Shown here one piece after another: positions 40,601 through 55,600 of a stretch of DNA of 64,000 nt. Source of the stretch: Congeria kusceri (lineage: Eukaryota > Mollusca > Bivalvia > Myida > Dreissenidae); NCBI GenBank assembly GCA_027627225.1, contig CM051028.1:21902201-21966200 (forward strand), given 5' to 3'. Positions within the stretch are counted from its first letter, which is position 1; each line of letters starts with the position of its first letter. The notes beneath the pieces are model-generated. The model made no database searches and was not told where the DNA came from. It saw only the letters and a list, made by a program, of their open reading frames with translations. The translations under genes were made by a program, and so were the position numbers.

Positions 40601-43600
40601 CTTAGTGAAGATTTTTCAGAAACCGTCTAGATATTGATCTTTGATTGTGCGTGATCGATCTCTCATTGTGAACAACATGAACCGATGTTTAGTGATCGAT
40701 CTCTCATTTTGAACATCATGAAACGATGTTTAGTGATTGATCTGTCGTTTTGAACAACATGCAGCGATGTTTAGTGATTGATATCACATTTTGAACAACC
40801 TGCAACGATGTTTAGTGATCGATCTCACATTTTGAACAACCTGCAGCGATGTTTAGTGATTGATCTCACATTTTGAACAACCTACAGCGATGTTTAGTGA
40901 TTGATCTCACGTTTTGAACAACCTACAGCGATGTTTAGTGATTGATCTTTTATTGTGAACAACATGCAGTGATGTTTAGTGATAAATCTTTCATTGTGAT
41001 TGTTCCCAGAAACCGTCTATAGACTCCACCTCGTCGGCGGGCCAGATGCTGCAGTCTGTGACCGGCCACATCGAGCTGAGGAACGTCAAGTTCAACTACC
41101 CCACCCGGGCCGACGTGCCGGTGAACATTCAATTATTTAATTTTATACTTATCATAGATCGTGAACTATATTGATAAAACGTTGTTTTAATATAATTTAC
41201 TCTAGGTAATTTTAAATCAACCACGTAAATAAAAATAGTATAGTATCATATTAAGTAAATATTTTAGTCTTTTGCGTTATGTAAGGTGAATTTAATTTGT
41301 AATCTACGGTTTTTTCGAACTAAGATTATATGATGGCAAGTTGCGGTATAAAACCCGTAAGAGCAAATGAAATGAATGTCAGCTCGTTCTTATGTCTACA
41401 AGCAAACGTTTATGTTAATTAAACAATATGAGCCTAGCTAACTAGTAATGCTATGGTTTATTGATGTACGACACGTTTTCTTTCCGAGGTATCTTGGGTC
41501 CGAAACGTCGAGGTGAATTTTGGGTCCAACATGTCTCGGGTCCGAAACATCCAGACACCATAATTATTATGTATTTTTATAACAGAACTGAACAGTTTAT
41601 TTTCGTCTTACCGGTAGGCATAGATATACGAGTATACAAAATGCATGAGTTTGTAATACGATCATATACGTCAGTTCGATCACAAGTACAAGAACATGAA
41701 GTGTACATGTTTGGCGTGAGAGGGCCACATGGATGGAGGTTAACATTGGCATTGACAAATGACAACATCATATAATATTTTTAAAAAATCACAATATATA
41801 TAAATATATAAATATAATTAAATAAATAAATAAATATATTATACCAATGCGACGAGTTTTCAGTTTTGTTTTATATTGAATTCTTATAAAATATAATCAA
41901 CTTATGCTAAATACATGTGAACTTTTCTCTCATCTCAAAGCATTTGAACAAAAATGGCTCGATTTTTTAGCACTCTTTCGTTTGTACTATTTAAAAACGC
42001 GATACTACTAGTTTTTTTTCCTGCACTCTGAGTAGTATGGACATTTTTATTCAAAGTGGTATTAATCTTCGATGTCATTAAGATTAAATAAGACACATTT
42101 ACGTTGATCTCTGGCTATGTTCTTGTTATATTCTACAGGTTCTGCAAGGCCTGAATCTGACGGTGACCCCCGGGCAGACGGTGGCCCTGGTGGGACCGAG
42201 TGGGTGCGGCAAGTCCACCGTGATCAACCTCATTCAGCGCTTTTACGACCCCGATGATGGACAGGTAGTGTTTCAACTATTATGTTCTATATGTTATATA
42301 TTACTTGCAGCAGCTAACCACTTTTGTCAAAAACATAGATTCTCAATCTCCTAGGCGGTTTATTTAGGCTGTAAAAAGTACGGTTTCTTCGTCAGTAAAA
42401 TTCCGCCATGATGTATTTTAATTGTACTGTGCAGTCCTTCTTAACTGTTTTATAGCCCTCTCATAGCTATGCCCAAGTTTCTACAAATTGTTGATTCTGT
42501 AACGTTCATGAAAAACGTGCTTACCAATTTATAAAAAAAGATAATTTGTATAACATTCTTGAAAACATTAAATGCCAGGCGAACTTGAATTCAATTAGAT
42601 TTAATTGACTAAAACAGGTTTTGATCGACGGTCACGACGTGAAAGGGCTGCATATCGGTGGCTTGAGGCGGAACATCGGCGTGGTGTCGCAAGAGCCGGT
42701 GCTGTTCGGACTGACGGTCCGGGAGAACATCCTGCTGGGTAGGCCGGAAGCGCGCATGTCCGAGGTCGAGCATGCCGCCAAGATGGCAAACTGCCACGAC
42801 TTTATTAGTAAACTGCCTAAGGTACAGTTATTTAGCTCCCGAATGTTTCACACCATATATTAAAATATGGAATAAAAAAATGCAAAATCATAAATGAAAT
42901 AAGGATCGTGTTCGCCATTAGACTTACTGGGACTTGTTCACAGATTTTTCGTATTTTAAAACAATGCCATTAAATGTCTTAACTGCAAAGACGAAAGAAT
43001 CTCGACTAATAAAACACAAGTTCTAAATAAGGAAAAAAGTAAATGAAAAGATTTGCCTTCGTCGGGGCACGGACCTAAGTTCTTCGGGATTAAAAATCTG
43101 ACGCTTTAACCACTCGGCCATTCTTACTAAAATGTGGTGTATTTTTAACGCTATGTAGGTCATACGTGTTTTTTTTTAAATACCGATGAAAAGTGTTACT
43201 AATGCCTCATAATTTTGTCAATTTAAATTGATGATTATCCATAAACGACATTATATTTCTTATATTTATCGTTGTCGAAAATACTATTTTACTTGTTTAT
43301 ATATAATGTACGAGTATTTTTCTTTTTTGGATCGATGCCAACAATTTTAGAAATTGTCGATTTGCCTGTCTATGAACAGGTCCCTTTATATGTGCTAAAA
43401 GGAAATGCAATCACATTTTTACCCATTGGTAAAACACGCAAACATCATCGACATCGTATGACTCATTGCCGATAACGCATAGCATACACGCATGTACACG
43501 TTTAATAAAATTGATTTTTAGAGAGAAGCTAATTACGTAATAAGATGAAAACGTTGGGTGTAGGTTATTAACTGCGAAACTATAATATTTTCGAACATAA

Positions 43601-46600
43601 CATCAGCGAATCTTGTACTTATATTTTTTTATTTAATGAAGTAAGCATGTTTCAAGAACACGTTTTGTCATCGTTTCCAGGGTTACGATACTCTTGTTGG
43701 AGAACGTGGCTCCCAGTTATCCGGCGGACAGAAGCAGCGCGTGGCCATCGCTAGGGCCCTCATCCGAGACCCTAAAATCCTCCTGCTCGACGAAGCCACC
43801 TCCGCCTTGGACTCTGAGAGTGAAAGAGTCGTCCAGGAAGCTTTGGACAAGGTTTGATTGAAATTTCCTTTCCGAAAATGTCCTTTAATGAACCTTTTCA
43901 AAATGTACAGAATCTCGACAGATCCGGGTTTTCGTTTTTGTCTATTTAGCCCCGTAATTTTTCTACTGATAGTACCACGTATAAGTTCGGAAGGTGCTGC
44001 TATTAGTCGCGCGGGGACAACCGAATGTTAATAATTATATATTAGTTTGCGTATTTTTTTATTAGCTCACCTGAGCACAACGTGCTCATGGTGAGCTTTT
44101 GCGATCACCTTTCGTCCGTCGTGCGTCATCCGTCGTGCGTCGTGCGTCAACATTTTCATTCAAACAACCTCTCCTCCGAAAACCGCTGGGCAGATTTTCA
44201 CCAAACCTCACAGGAATGATCCTTGGGTGACCCTCTTTCAAAATTGTTCAACTCGTTTCGGTCCGCTGTATATGTAGGTGACCAGAGCCAAAAATAGATT
44301 TTAAAAATTGAAAACTTTAAAAATCTTCTCTGAAACTGCATGGCTGAGAGCTTTCATATTTGGTATGTGGCATAATCTAGTGGTCCTCTACAAATATTGT
44401 TCAACTGATGCCCCTGGGGTCAAAACTGGCAACGCCCCGGGGGTCACATTGTTTATATAGACTTAAATAGCAAAATTACTTCAAAAATCTTCTTTGAAAC
44501 CGAAAGGCTATTGGTTTCATATTTGGTATGTAACATCCTGTAGTGGTCCTCTACAAATGTTGTTCAAATGATGCACCTGGGGTCAAAACTGGCCACGCCC
44601 CGGGGGTCACATGGATTATATAGACTTGAATAGAAAAATGACTTTAAAAATCGTCTCCTCTGAAACTGCAAGCCCCAGAGGTTTTATATTTGGTGTGTAA
44701 CATAGTATAGTGGTCCTCTACACAGATTGTTCAAATGATGCTCCTGGGGTCAAAACTGGCCACGCCCCGGGGGTCACATGGTTTATATAGACTTAAATAG
44801 CTAAATTACTTCTACTCTGAAACCGCAACGCCCATAGGTTTGGTATTTGGTTGGTAACTTTGTATAGGGTCCTCTACAAAGAGTGTTCAAATGATCCCCC
44901 TGGGGTCAAAACTGGCCACGCCCCGGGGGTCACGTTGTTTATATAGACTTAAATAGCAAAATTACTTCAAAAATTTGCTCCTCTGAAACCGCAAGGCCCA
45001 GTGGTTTCATATTTGGTATGTGGCATCCTCTAGTGGTCCTCTAGAAAGATTGTTCAAATGATGCCCCTGGGGCAAAAACTTGACACGCCCCGGGGGTCAC
45101 ATTGTTTATATAGACTTAAATAGCAAAATTACTTTATAAAACTTCTCCTATGAAACTGTGAGGCCCAGCGGTTTTATATTTGGTATGTAATATTGTATAG
45201 TGGTCCTCTACAAAAATTGTTCAAAGATTCCCCTGGAGTAGAAAGTGGCCACTCCCTGTGGGTCAACTGTTTTATATAGACTATAAAAATCTCCTGAAAC
45301 TGCAAGACCCAGATCTTTATACTCAGGTAAGTGGTTTAGTGCCATTTGGCCCTTTTGCTATAAGCCATTATGATGCCTTAAACTCAAGTGAGCGACCTAG
45401 GGCCATCATGGCCCTCTTGTTTGTCAATTTATTAAAATATGCACATTATAATATAACCGATTTTTGATGGAACGGTGAAAATTGAATCTGGGACAGAATG
45501 TGGTACCATATGCACACGAACTTTGAACATACATTTATATACATGTATACAAGAAGTATACATAATCCTATAACTATTATACACTGCATTAAATATGGTC
45601 ATAATAAGTATTTAATTCAGCAATATTCGTAATATCATTAAACATTAATAATTTATTTGTATTTCTAATCGTAGGCTCGGCAGGGTCGTACAACGATCGT
45701 GGTAGCGCACCGTCTCTCCACAATCCAGAAAGCTGACGTCATCTACGTCGTTCAAGATGGCGTCATCGTGGAGAGTGGCCGGCACGGGGAGTTGATGGCG
45801 GCCCGGGGCGCCTACCACCAGCTGGTCACCGTGCAGATGTTGGTGGAGGAGGAACTCGGCGAGAATGCACCGGAAGAGCTGCTGGAGGAAGGTAACGTCC
45901 GTGTATAGACCTTTGAACGGCCCATATCCACAAAGCTCCTTCGTATAAACTTTAGTAAATTTCTTAAAATCATAAAATTCCTTAAGTCAGTGGCTGGTTC
46001 ATGTCAAGTTGCTTTTGTCTTAACCACATGCTCTTTTGTGTAAAATAGATTAACAGTTGAACACGTGATGTCCAAGTGCAATGAGTGGACAAAATTGCAG
46101 AATAACTTGAACATGATTAGCATTTGTGGAAACTCTATTATAACTTGTTGTTGATGTCGGGTGTTCAAATATTCAAGGTTCGTCCGTGCGGTAGTTCGAT
46201 TTCCATGTCAACGTTACGCGCACTTCATGATTTAAACGCATGTATATGCACAGTGATTTCTTTCCCTCATATTACAGGGTCCTGTAAACGGACCCATTTC
46301 CAATGCCAAATATGGTTTATTTTACTATTTTCTATTGAAGTTACAATACTGGAAGAAAGAAAAACCCAAATCAGAAGTAACACAATTCTAAATACTAACT
46401 AAATCACTAAATGTGATTCTAAGCTGTAAATCATGAACTTACTTGTATGTGTATAGATCAACACCATTACAATACCAAATTCAACCAATAAAACACCAGT
46501 TTAAGTTGTTTATTAATTTAAAAAAAATCTTATTTTTTTCCCATTTGCAAGTTTTCACGTCGCGAAACCCAATCCCAAAGCAGTGAAAAAAATCGCTGAT

Positions 46601-49600
46601 GCATGATTCATTCTGTTATTGAAATAAAAAATGTGTCAACTTGATAGACAAAATTCGGCCCTGAACGGACCTTGTCCTTTCTCAAATGTTCTTATGTAGA
46701 ATAGTTTCTTATTTTATAAATCAAAATTGTTATTTAAAATCGATCCCATTGAGGGTACGACACAAAATAAATAGTGGGCTTTATTGATTTTGATTCTCTG
46801 ACATCCAACGCACATTCAAAGTGATATATTGCTTTGTAGGATCATATTTTTCACAAATCATATTGTTCACACATCTGTGAAAAATAGGATAGCATTAGTC
46901 ACATTTTTAAGTGTGAAGAATGTGGTAGGCAAAACAATGGGGTATGCGTGAGAATCACGGTAGAATATTTTTTCAGTGCGATCAAAAACTTAGCATGAAA
47001 TATGAAGAATAAGACCGTGCTGTGTGAAGAACAAGATTTCAATTTTCACACCTGTGAAGAATAAGATCCTTTTTTTCACAGATGTGAAATATATTGTGAA
47101 AAATATGGTCATGTATAGCTTCACAATAATATTTATGCACGTTTTGTTGCAATTCTGGAAAAAAGTGAACATAAGCTAATCATGTAACAACATACTTTTT
47201 AGTGAACGTGATGTAATAAAAACGTTTGATTATTGATATTAAAATGTATCTTGTAATCTCCGCTATTGAAACAATAATACTCATGAATGTTACAGTCCAG
47301 GATATCATTCCGGGCAGTCCACGGAAACGCACGATTTCTGACGAACGAAAACGACACGTGACTCGTCAGTTCTCCCGACAGTTGTCGAAAACAGCCGAGG
47401 AGAAGAAGGTCGACCAAAAGATAGAGGAGGTATGGAGCAACTCAACACAAATGTCAGGCTAAATGTCAATCATATTTCTATAAAATAAGTTTGGGTAATA
47501 AACACAGACCTCTATCCTAAGATGTATAGCTCGGACACATTTTCCTGTCACCGACCATTTTGCATGTATATAGTATATATTGGCGCGTCGTGGGAAAACC
47601 GGACTTAATGCATGTGCTAATGGGGGACGACACTTTCCGCCTAAAGTGGATTTATGGTTAGAAGACACTTCATTGAAACAGCAAATACCATAAAAGTGGA
47701 AAGAGCCGTCCCGGATGCGCCTCATATTAGCCTATAAATCTGTTACGATAAATGTATAGAGAATACTAGGTTAGTGTTGAATACAGATACGTTTATTTAG
47801 CGAGGCTTAGAAAACGTAAACCGCGATCTTTGGCGAGTGGTTTAGGTTTTCATGCCGAGCAAATAAACGTATCTGTATTCAATACTTACCTGGTATTCTA
47901 TTAATCCCATCATTTTCTGTCTTTATTTTTGAAAATTAACGAAAGAAAATCGCTGAATAACACGAACAAATCAAATGACGTTACGAAAAAAACACACAAT
48001 ATGACATCATTATAATGCGCGTATTTGCTGTATTCAACAAGGTGGAATACAGCTAAGTTTATCCCACGGGGTGTTATTTCGTCAATGCAGGCGTGAACTG
48101 ATGATGGGATAAATTAAATTCTGTACTGGAATCGAGTTAAATCGATTTAAGAGTATATCCCACTGGTTATACGACAGGGGCGTAGCTTTGGTTCAAAGAA
48201 TGTATAGGCACAATAGGTGGAATCTACAAAATGACGCTGTAAGCGATAATTTGGGCCAGGAGTGTTTATACAAACAACTGAGTTCAGCTAAACCCCGATT
48301 CTACAAACTATTTGTGAAATAAGCGTGTGTTTCATGAAATTGATTTCATCGACTCGTTAAACAATCCCCTTACCCCCATCCCCGCCTCTTGTTTTTATTG
48401 CATTTTTGGCATATTTGAAATGTCATCCCTGGAAAAAATGTATAGGCACGTGCCTATAGTGCCTAAAAGAAGCTACGCCCCTGTACGGTTATGGTATAAC
48501 TCATGGAAAACACATGCACTCACAAACCCGAGTTGAAATATAGGAAACAATTGGAACGTGTCATTATTTTAATGGAGTTCACGAGGGTAATGTTAATGTG
48601 TTCGAGCTATACCATAATCAAATACATTTTTTCTTCTACAATCATCTACAAACATAATGGTATTGGATCAATTGACAGTTCTAAGGAAAGATAATAAACA
48701 TACATGTACTTAAAAAAATAGAAACCCGTTAACGTGATCTGGTGTTAATGTACTCATATAATGCAGTGTTTACAGGTATATACACTAACAGTGGTATACG
48801 CTGTTATCACATTTGCCGCTAGTGTTATTAATAAACCGTGCAACGAATTTAGTGTTACTTCTTCTATAGGGCTAAATTCGCTGTAACTGGCATTATTGCC
48901 ATTATAAAAAGTAGATCAATATTCTCCCAGCGCTTAAAAGTTACACTAATTTACCATTGACCCTTACTTTGGCAGGAAACCAATTTATCGTTTTCAAACT
49001 TACTACATAAGGAAAATATATGTTACCATACAATGATACGCATTCTCTTCAGGAAACCGCGCCGAAATCAACGTTCTTCAGCATGCTGCGCAAGAACAAG
49101 CAGGAATGGCCGCTCATCGTGGTCGGCTGCATTAACTCCGCCATCAATGGCTGCACGATGCCCGTCTTCGCCATCTTCTTCAGCGAAATGATCAGTGTAA
49201 GTGATGGGTGCCTTTTTAGCACAATTTGGCGATTGATATTCTCTGTAGCTCAATGAGATTATTGATGTCTTTGTAGCACAATTTGGCAATTGATGTTCCC
49301 TGGATCGCGGGTTTGATTCCCAGCCCGGCTAAATAACTTGTGTGGGGATTGGTCATGAAATTATTTCTACGGCCATTCTCCCCCTACCTCTGATTCAAGT
49401 AGGGCAGTTGTCATTTACTGGCATAAGTATGTGCACTTAGTACTGGTAAACCAGCTTACCCAGGAAAAGTTTGAGTAGGTTAACTGACCGCCGTTATATG
49501 ACTGAAGTACTGTTGAATACGGCGAAAAATCCAAACAAAACAAACGAAGCACAATTTGGCGATTGATGTTCCCTGTAGCGCAATGAGATGATTGATACAT

Positions 49601-52600
49601 CTGTAGCACAATTTGGCGATCGATACCTTTGTAGCATAATTTTGCGATTGATATTGTCTGTAGTTCAATGAATTGATTGATACCTTTGAAGCATACTAAA
49701 GTGAATGATGCCTTTTTTGGACAATCATGTTAGTGGTACTATTTATAGCACATTGGGGTATGTAGAGCAATTAAATGAATTATACCACTTTTGGCACCAT
49801 TAAGGTGATTGATATTTTTGTAGCACAATTATGTGATTGATGTTAATGTATTCGCATGTAAATGTACACTGTAGCACAATTTGGCGACCGATATTCTTTG
49901 TACCACAATGAGGCGATATGAGGCGATTTATTCTTTTGTAGTACAATGTGTCAAATTATTATTTTTTAGTACAAGGAGGTTTTGTATGATTATAATGTGA
50001 TGCTATGGAAATGGATGTAACATAGGTTTTAGAACAATAACGAAAGACTACTAAATTATCGACTTTTCTTATATTATATATTGAAGTTTGAGACCATGAA
50101 GTTTAAATCATTTTAGGGATTGACTAAATCGCCTAATCTTGCTTCAAGCAAGGGTTTTGTATAACGTTTTTCCGATTTTAATTTGTTATACATGTAAATG
50201 GTTCATTGAATTGTAAATTTACACCACTATTTTACCTCTTAGATTTCCATGTTTTTATGCCCCCCCCCCCTCCCCACACACAAAGTGGGAGACATTGATC
50301 ATTGCACTTGTCAGTCTGTACGTACGTACGTCCGTCCGTACTTCCCGAAATTTTGTGGAATGACTCCTTAACTGCTTGGCGGATTTCGATGAAACGTTCA
50401 CAGCTGAAGAACCTTAACATGTAGGTGATCATAAAGGAAGGAATTCTGGATGTGATCAATTGTAGCCGAATTATGGCCTTTTGTCATTTATCCACTATAG
50501 AATATTTGTTTGTTTGTTTGAATTTTGGACGTACTTAACAGTATTTCATTCATATAACGGCGGTCAGTTAACCTACGCACACGTTTCCTGGGCAAGTTAT
50601 GTGGCCGGGTTGGGGCTCGAACTTACGAATCACGGATTGAGAGTCCAGCGCTCTACCAGCTAAGCTAGCCGGGCCCGGCCTACTATAGAACATAACTTAT
50701 ATGAAAATAAATGTGTGGAGGCAAAACTTAGTGTTGGCGACACGCCCTTTGTCTGTGTCCAAACATGGGTCATGGGGGCATCCGTGTCTGTGACACATCT
50801 AATTTTATTTAATCTTATCACTGATTCCAGGTGTTTATCAACCGAGGCGAGAACGGTTTGCTGTGGAGTATGATGTTCTTGGCGCTGGGTGGCCTTCAAT
50901 TCATCACAAACACAGTCCAGGTGTGTAGCGTTTTCTAAGTTCAATATGGAGATCTCTCTGTAGAATATCACCATGATAGTCTGACAATTTATACATTTAT
51001 GCGATACAAATATATTAAATAAGCAATCGTCAGTTATTTACTTCGTTGTTTGTTTTCGATGGGAGGGTTTTAGTTCAATTTTCAGGTACAAACAAACATA
51101 TGATATGAATTTCCCAATTTCACATAAATGTAATTTATTTCATGTCCCTTTATCTCAAAATGCAATGGCAATGACGACTACGTATTTCTATCGCCAGTCG
51201 GTATGCTTCGGTTACTCCGGGGAATCCCTCACCATGCGCCTGCGCCTCGAGTCCTTCCGGGCCTTCCTACGACAGGATGTGGCGTACTTCGACGACCCCA
51301 AGCACTCCACCGGCGCTCTCACCACAAGACTGGCAACGGACGCCTCCCTCGTGAAAAATGTATCTTATCTTATGATGTGGCTGTGTGTTTGTAAATGCGC
51401 TTAAATACCTTTTCTTATTAAGGTTACCAGTTTTGTAATGCCGTTAAATAAAGTTCTACATATTTGTGAAAATGTTATAAAAACATTATTAATGTTACCA
51501 TTTATTTCCATTGATCTTTTATACAATACCGTGAATAAACATTGTCTTGCCACTACCTTACAAATAAAATAGGCAATCAAATACTATTATAAATGATCAT
51601 CTTATTCTACATGTTTCGAATTATTATGCAAATGCTTTATTTTTTATCTGAATCTCTTCTAAGAATGAACGGTTATTCATCTAATAGTTTATTTTTTTGC
51701 ACTTCTTCAATCTCATGTTCAGACATTGATTTGTAGCATGTAGTTTTTTCTTGAAAGCTGAACATGCACGACCTTTTAATTCCAGTTGTCCTTATTTGTT
51801 GAACCTCTCTTCAAGGTTTTCTCTTCCACATGCTGGTTTTCGAAGTGCTCCAGAACGTTCGTCACCCAACTGTTTATTAACTTTTTTGATGTTTTGTTTC
51901 CCAGGCGACAGGCATTCGGATCGCTATGATGATCCAGTCAGTCGTGGGCATGGCGGCCGCGCTGAGCATCTCCTTCGTCTACGGCTGGCAGCTGGCGTTG
52001 GTCGTGCTGGCCGGGGTCCCATTCATGGCGGTTGCTGGTACTGTTCACAATTCCTTATATATGCATTTTAACTTGATTGGCCGGGGTCCCGCTCATGGCC
52101 GCTGCTGGTACTGTTCACATTTCCTTCTATATGCATTTTAACTTGATTGGCCGGGGTCCCGTTCATGGCCGCTGCTGGTACTGTTCACATTCCCTTTTAT
52201 ATGCAATTTAATTTGCTCAATTTATAGTTAATCTATTCTCAGTGTTACAGTTATTTTAAATGAAACCCTAGTCTAATTAATAAGACATGCAACAAATTTA
52301 GCGTTACTTTTTATATAGGGCAAAATTTCGTTGTTACACAATATTGCCCATATAAAGAGTAACTCAATAGTTTCGACCGAGCTTTACAAGTATTGCTAAA
52401 TGAAACCCAAGTTAACGCATTTGGTTCCATTTATGACGATTGCAGCACATTTTACTTTACCCGACAATTACGGAAGTTTTCAAAGAATAATTAATTTTAA
52501 TTGAAACCAAATATTGACCAAACACAGAGCATCAATGGATTTTGCTCAAGTTTGTATGTAGAAGAAGCCTGCAATTTTGTTCCTTTAAGTCTTGATTTTT

Positions 52601-55600
52601 GTTCATATGTATATTTATCTTAGCCCAAAACGCATTTTGATATTTCAAATACAAATATCGCACGTGTTGCTTTTCACTCTGCTGTTTGTTTACATTGATA
52701 TAATAATAATACGACTCCTCCATTACTAACGGATTTCCGCAAAGATCGGCTGAAGTTTAGCAAAACGCCTTGAAAGGCTTATAGACTGCAGACAGGTTAA
52801 GGGTATTTGGTTGTTGTTTTGACTGGTTTCGTTAGTGGGCGAATAATTGGTAAATGGGCGAACAATAGGTATAAAGCTAGCCTGTACAAAGCACATTGGA
52901 ACCACGCTTTGTAACTCTCCAGACATCTCTTGTCAGGCGCACTGCAACTGAAGACCGTGATGGGACGCCAGAAGAAGGACAACGAGGAACTAGAACTCGC
53001 GGGAAAGGTAAACGGACATAATATAATATCGATGGGTCAGCGCAAAACTATGCCAAGTCTATATGTTAGTTTGGATTTTTTTAGCAGTATTTCTGTCCAT
53101 ATCACGGCGGTCAGTTAACCTACTCACACTTTTCATGTGGAAGCTTTGCCGACCTAAGCGGTTTACTGAGTGCACATACTATGCTAGTGACTGACAACTG
53201 CCCTACTTGAATCAGAGGTAGGGGAAGAATTAAATTGCCGTAGAAATAATTTTATGACCAATCTCCACACAAGTTATGTGGCCGGGCTAAGTGTATACAG
53301 TTATATAGCGTAGTTATGTGGCCGTGCTTAGTGTATACAGTTATATAGCGTAGTTATGTGGCCGGGCTAAGTGTATACAGTTATATAGCGTAGTTATTTG
53401 GCCGGGCTAAATGTATACAGTTATATAGCGTAGTTTGGCACTAGCCATCGACTATTATAGAGAATACTAGTTAAAGTGTTGAATAAAGATAAGTTTATTT
53501 AGCTAGGCTTAGAAAACCTGAATCACGAGTCTTGGCCAGTGGTTTCGTGCCGAGCAAATAAACGTATCTTTAATCAACACTTAAATCTACCTAGTATACT
53601 ATTGAAATTATCCTTTGTATGTCTTTATTTTGAAAATACACGAAAGAAACTTACTAAATAACAAAGAACATATAAATGACGCCAGGAAAATCAACAAAAT
53701 GCCGTCATTATACTGTGCGTGTTTTCTTTATCACAAAGTACAAATATAGCACAGTTTATCCCACGGGGTGTTATTTCACAAATATAGCACAGTTTATCCC
53801 ACGGGGTGTTATTTCACAAATATAGCACAGTTTATCCCACGGGGTGTTATTTCACAAATATCGCACAGTTTATCCCACGGGGTGTTATTTCACAAATATA
53901 GCACAGTTTATCCCACGGGGTGTTATTTCACAAATATAGCACAGTTTATCCCACGGGGTGTTATTTCACAAATATAGCACAGTTTATCCCACGGGGTGTT
54001 ATTTCACAAATGTAGCACAGTTTATCCCACGGGGTGTTATTTCACAAATATAGCACAGTTTATCCCACGGGGTGTTATTTCACAAATATAGCACAGTTTA
54101 TCCCACGGGGTGTTATTTCACAAATATAGCACAGTTTATCCAACGGGGTGTTATATCACAAATATAGCACAGTTTATCCCACGGGGTGTTATTTCACAAA
54201 TATAGCACAGTTTATCCCACGGGGTGTTATTTCACAAATATAGCACAGTTTATCCCACGGGGTGTTATTTCTTCAATGTATTCATGATAATGAGATAATA
54301 TATAATATTTGACTTCAGTTTTTACTACACATAACTGTATTTCACCTTCTGCTATTGTTATGAATAAAAATATATTTTCGTTTTAGTTAAGTGCAACACA
54401 AGCATTATCATATGTTTCTGTTTCAGTTATTCTTATGATAACCACGCATTTGGTAATCCACATAATTAATTGAAATGTGATTGACATTTGTGGATATGTA
54501 CAGTGGATATGTACATAATTAATTGAAATGTGATTGACATGTGTGGATATGTACAGTGTATATGTACATAATTACTTGAAATGTGATTGACATTTGTGGA
54601 TATGTACAGTAGATATGTACATAATTAATTGAAATGTGATTGACATTTGTGGATATGCACAGTGATCCTAAGGAGATGCGCGGTTTACACAATAACGGTA
54701 CCCGAGAAGTAAGCGATCTGTTTAAATTAAACGAACTTACCACCTCACCTTACCGATTTTCCATTAACTTTCAGACGGCGAGCGAATCCATAGAGAACAT
54801 ACGGACGGTGCACTCGCTTACAAGGGAGTCGCATTTCTATCAGAAATATTCCACTTACCTCGGAAAACCTTACAGGTATATCGTCCTACTTGCATCCGTT
54901 GTTTGATAACTTTTTTTTTTATGTCAATATTCGTATTAAACGTAACATTTGTATATGTTTCTTGCTATGGCTCAAGTGAATGTTAAGAAATGGTGTAATT
55001 ATTTTTGTGTTTAGTTGATTTTTCAAAGTTCAGTACGGTTATGTGCGTGGATCTGCACTATTTACATGTTTAAAAAATAGAGAATATTAGGTTAGTGTCT
55101 TTGTGTACTTGAATTTATACGACGAGTTAAAGAAAGGTTTACACGGCGAGGCTGGCCGAGCCCTGTAAGCCTTTCGGAGACGAGTCGGATAAATTCAAGT
55201 ACACAAATACACTAACCTAATATTCTATTTATCCTACCATATTTGTATTTATTTATTTTATGTTTAACAAACAAACTATTAATGTTTAATTATTTGAAAA
55301 AATACTCAAACACGCATTAAATTTACTGAATCTAACCTTGCGTAGTAATATGGAATATATTCATGATGTTTCCGCCACTCGAAATAGTCCGAAACAATTC
55401 AATGCAAAACGAAGTGTAACAGGGTAAAATATCGCCATATGCTTCGTTTCAAATATGTTCACCATGCCAAATGCTACACACTACAGTAGATAAAAGAAGG
55501 TTTTATTCAAATGCAAGTCCGTGTTTCGACCAAACTGCTCAACAACAAAAGACCAAACTGGCTGGCAATTTTAACTTCCAAAAGTGTATATGCAGGATTT

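Noticed and set aside
41461..41775. 104-codon + frame in ABCB intron 11
   Set aside because: No recognisable domain, no splice compatibility needed between exons 11 and 12, AT-rich flanks; likely chance.
45258..45467. Open frame at the end of the GCTCACCTGAG element
   Set aside because: It spans the element terminus and unrelated flank and sits in an intron; not a gene.
53735..54265. Regular 38-bp array looked CRISPR-like
   Set aside because: There are no unique spacers between repeats; whole units are identical, so it is a plain tandem satellite in animal DNA. The same applies to the 41-bp array at 40085 and the 44-bp array at 467.
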